Shown here: in pieces, positions 62,327-64,000 of the stretch
How positions within the stretch are numbered: position 1 is the stretch's first letter
How the letters are laid out: every line of letters starts with the position of its first letter
Origin: Anaerotignum propionicum
GTDB lineage: Bacteria > Bacillota > Clostridia > Lachnospirales > Anaerotignaceae
Assembly (NCBI RefSeq): GCF_024461735.1
Contig: NZ_JANGAD010000004.1
Coordinates: forward strand, 1 to 64,000
Length of the DNA: 64,000 bases
Direction: 5' to 3'
Made by a program: the position numbers and the translations under genes
The notes under the pieces: generated by a model
Told to the model about the DNA's origin: nothing
Database searches by the model: none
What the model saw: only the letters and a program-made list of their open reading frames with translations

Positions 62327-62359
62327 TAAGCCCCTTGCCTTTTCGGCATAGGGGGCTTT
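62327..62359 (+). terminator. Terminator-like hairpin after etfA
   Basis: AAGCCCC(T)TGCC / GGCA(TA)GGGGGCTT strong stem; only three T follow, so termination may be partial. Confidence 0.65.
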
Positions 62360-62381
62360 CGGAATGCAGTTAAAGTATAAG

Positions 62382-62409
62382 CTGTATTTGAATACAATAT
62401 ACAGTATTC
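62382..62409. repeat. Overlapping inverted repeats ahead of the alcohol dehydrogenase gene
   Basis: CTGTAT-N11-ATACAG (62382-62404) overlaps GAATAC-N8-GTATTC (62390-62409). AT-rich operator-like element 80 bases ahead of the gene; no clear promoter around it. Confidence 0.45.
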
Positions 62410-62490
62410 CTTATTCCTTATTCTTTGACGCAATATAGTATCACTTTTTACAAATGGGTTTGTTTTTATATCGATAAGGGGGTTGTCGAG

Positions 62491-63585
62491 ATGGAGAGTA
62501 ATTCTATTTTTTTCCCTGGCTATACAGCTGGTGAGAACGCATATCGTGAGATAGAAGCTGTATGTTCACCTTATGGGACAAAGGCGGTAGTCATTGGCGG
62601 CAAAACAGCGATGGAAAAGACCAAAGAGTATTTATTGGAAGCAACGCAGGAGAGCTCCGTAAAAATTACCGATTTTATTTGGTATAAAGGAGAGGCGGCT
62701 TTTGAGTACGCTGAGGAATTGCAGCAATTGGATGTGGTAAAAGAAGCAGATATGGTTTTTTGCGTCGGGGGCGGCAAAGCGATTGATTGTGCAAAGTTGG
62801 TTGCAGATCATCTGAAAAAACCTTATTTCACTTTCCCTACCATTGCAGCAACCTGTGCATGTATTTCCGCATTGGGAATTTATTATCACACAAATCATGT
62901 ATTCCGTGATTTCTTCCGTGTGGAAAGACCACCTGTGCATGTATTTATTTCAACAAAAGTTATCGCAGAGGCTCCAGAGGTATATCTTTGGGCAGGCATT
63001 GGCGACGGCATGAGCAAGGAAGCAGAAGTTAAATTTTCTGCAAGAGGTAAAGAGGCAGAATTAACTTTATCCGAGCAGGCTGGGGTTGCTATGTGCAGCT
63101 GCTGTACAGAGCCTTTGTTGAAATATGGTATCCAAGCTATGGAGGATTGTCGGTTAAACCGTCCTTCTCATGCCATTGAGCAGGTTGCTTTGGATATTTT
63201 CATTAACACTGGTATGGTATCTAATATGGTAGATTCCCATAAGTATAATACCAATTTGGCACATGCGCTGTTTAACAGTATGACCATGCTACCACAGGTT
63301 GAGGAAAGACATCGTCATGGCGAAGTTGTTTCTTATGGCACTTTGGTTTTATTGACATTGGATAAGCAGTATGACTTATTGGATCGTTTCTTTGCGTTCT
63401 ACAAGGGAATGAACTTGCCCACAAAGCTGTCTGATATTGAGGTTTCCGTTGAAGAATTGGATCCTGTTTTAGAGGCAGCTGTGAAAAAGTATGATTTGGA
63501 TTACACGCCTTATGAAATCACCACAGAAATGATTAAGGCGGCAATTTTGGAGCTGGAAGATTTCAATCTGAAGGCAACCGCTTAA
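62491..63585 (+). CDS. Iron-containing alcohol dehydrogenase family protein (GldA/HcxA-like)
   Basis: 364 residues from ATG 62491 (AAGGGGGTTG upstream). Rossmann part with CVGGGKAIDCAKLVADHL and TFPTIAATCACISALG. Metal ligands fit Asp in GIGDGMSK, His in NLAHALFNSM and His in RHRHGEVVSYG, the glycerol-dehydrogenase set. Members reduce or oxidise glycerol or 2-oxo/2-hydroxy acids with NAD(P). Which substrate cannot be read. It may run in the same direction as the etf operon but has its own operator-like region. Codon use is similar to that operon. Confidence 0.87.
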   Translation: MESNSIFFPGYTAGENAYREIEAVCSPYGTKAVVIGGKTAMEKTKEYLLEATQESSVKITDFIWYKGEAAFEYAEELQQLDVVKEADMVFCVGGGKAIDCAKLVADHLKKPYFTFPTIAATCACISALGIYYHTNHVFRDFFRVERPPVHVFISTKVIAEAPEVYLWAGIGDGMSKEAEVKFSARGKEAELTLSEQAGVAMCSCCTEPLLKYGIQAMEDCRLNRPSHAIEQVALDIFINTGMVSNMVDSHKYNTNLAHALFNSMTMLPQVEERHRHGEVVSYGTLVLLTLDKQYDLLDRFFAFYKGMNLPTKLSDIEVSVEELDPVLEAAVKKYDLDYTPYEITTEMIKAAILELEDFNLKATA

Positions 63586-63610
63586 TGTAAATACATAGAG
63601 TGAAACTTTT

Positions 63611-63637
63611 GAGGCAAAGGAGGTAATCCTTTGCCTC
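63611..63637 (+). terminator. Hairpin after the alcohol dehydrogenase gene
   Basis: Perfect 11-bp stem GAGGCAAAGGA / TCCTTTGCCTC with loop GGTAA; weak T-run, so it is either an inefficient terminator or an mRNA-stabilising end. Confidence 0.65.
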
Positions 63638-63801
63638 GGATTGTTCAACGGAATGATTTTTAAGAGGAGCGGTAACCCTTTGTTTATTAAAATATAAAGC
63701 CTATGTTTCCAGGATTTGTAATAAAAAATCCATGTAAAGCAGTGAGGCTTTTTTTCTTTGTGGTTTTCAAAATAACTGCTACTTTTAGCCTTTTTTGAAG
63801 C

Positions 63802-63830
63802 TTGACAGCTGTGGCATATGCTTTTATACT
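63802..63830 (+). promoter_or_regulatory. Strong sigma-A promoter
   Basis: TTGACA (63802-63807), 17-base spacer, TATACT (63825-63830), 35 bases ahead of the last gene. Confidence 0.85.
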
Positions 63831-63865
63831 TGTGAAGAGAAAAATAGACCTAAGGAGTGCGTAGG

Positions 63866-64000
63866 ATGGCATTTTTTCCAAGAATTGGGATGCGTATGAT
63901 TAAGACAGCAATCGCTGTGGGGATATGTTTTTTAATCAGCAGTTTAACAGGCGGAAACGGGAAACCTATTTTTTCTGCTATTGCTGCAATTATTTGCATG
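63866..64000 (+). CDS. Aromatic acid exporter family protein, 5' part
   Basis: 45 codons visible before the window ends. MAFFPRIGMRMIKTAIAVGI with a membrane helix and the GNGKPIFSAIAAIICM segment match the N-terminus of the ArAE_1 (YgaE-like, PF06081) membrane family, whose members begin with a similar GMRxIKTAIAV motif. RBS AAGGAG. Confidence 0.8.
   Translation, partial: MAFFPRIGMRMIKTAIAVGICFLISSLTGGNGKPIFSAIAAIICM

Noticed and set aside
1..64000. Mobile elements, prophage or CRISPR arrays
   Set aside because: No transposase, integrase or phage-type genes and no regularly spaced direct repeats were seen; the repeats found are protein-domain duplications or hairpins.

Overview
The window reads as a chromosomal segment of a low-GC, spore-forming, flagellated anaerobe of the class Clostridia (Lachnospirales-like). 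The basis is AT-rich coding with strong GGAGG-type ribosome binding sites and frequent TTG/GTG starts, a SipL-like spore-coat protein (SPOCS + LysM), Bacillota flagellar gene types (FliY, CsrA/FliW, FlhO/FlhP-like rod proteins, YlqG/YlqH-like pair), tRNA genes without an encoded CCA end, and an acyl-CoA dehydrogenase/EtfBA operon typical of fermentative anaerobes. The species is not determined; the propionate/butyrate-forming Anaerotignum/Clostridium XIVb group is a guess from gene content.

Layout. 1-7.2 kb: end of a tRNA-Val, a small Cys-rich protein, an ACT-domain protein, signal peptidase I, SipL, an amber-interrupted ORF remnant, then a polar amino-acid ABC transporter (binding lipoprotein, permease, ATPase) followed by a DapF-fold racemase/epimerase-like protein. 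7.4-12.2 kb (minus): flgM-flgN-flgK-flgL-DUF6470-fliW-csrA, headed by a SigD-like promoter. 12.4-17 kb (minus): cheA-cheW-cheR-cheB. 17.1-24.7 kb (plus): a FliK-C-terminal-like (YlqG-type) protein, a stand-alone FlhB C-terminal-like protein, a PilZ protein, and a 1.7-kresidue SLH-anchored surface protein whose start overlaps the PilZ gene. 25 kb: tRNA-Arg. 25.4-43.9 kb (plus): the main fla/che run fliK-flgD-flgE-flbD-motA-motB-fliM-fliY-cheY-fliO-fliP-fliQ-fliR-flhB-flhA-fliA-flgF-flgG-cheC-cheD-cheV. flhF/flhG are missing from their usual place between flhA and fliA; flgBC, fliEFGHIJ and flagellin are not in the window. 44-45.7 kb (minus): a ParA-type ATPase and a ComFB-domain protein, separated by a nested inverted repeat. 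45.8-49.2 kb: fliD-fliS-fliT-like. 49.2-50.8 kb (minus): an FtsE-like ATPase coupled to a membrane-anchored C39-like peptidase, with no FtsX. 51.2-55.8 kb: mscL, tRNA-Gly, murA, a marR gene with an operator-like inverted repeat over its promoter, and ftsH. 56.1-58.8 kb (minus): a PAS-AAA+ (sigma-54-type) regulator and a secreted stalk/metallo-beta-lactamase protein. 58.9-63.6 kb (plus): a sequence matching the sigma-54 consensus drives acyl-CoA dehydrogenase-etfB-etfA, followed by an iron-containing alcohol dehydrogenase-family gene. The right edge cuts an aromatic-acid-exporter-family gene.

How it works together: most of the window builds and steers the flagellum, with checkpoints visible as FlgM/FliA (SigD), FliW/CsrA and FliK/FlhB, and signal termination by CheC, CheD and FliY. 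The less ordinary parts are the divergent sigma-54 regulator with its electron-transfer operon, the ParA/ComFB pair inside the motility region, the FtsE-without-FtsX/C39 pair, a FliY with a duplicated switch-type motif in its linker, and the PilZ/giant surface protein couple. No insertion sequences, prophage genes or CRISPR arrays were seen.
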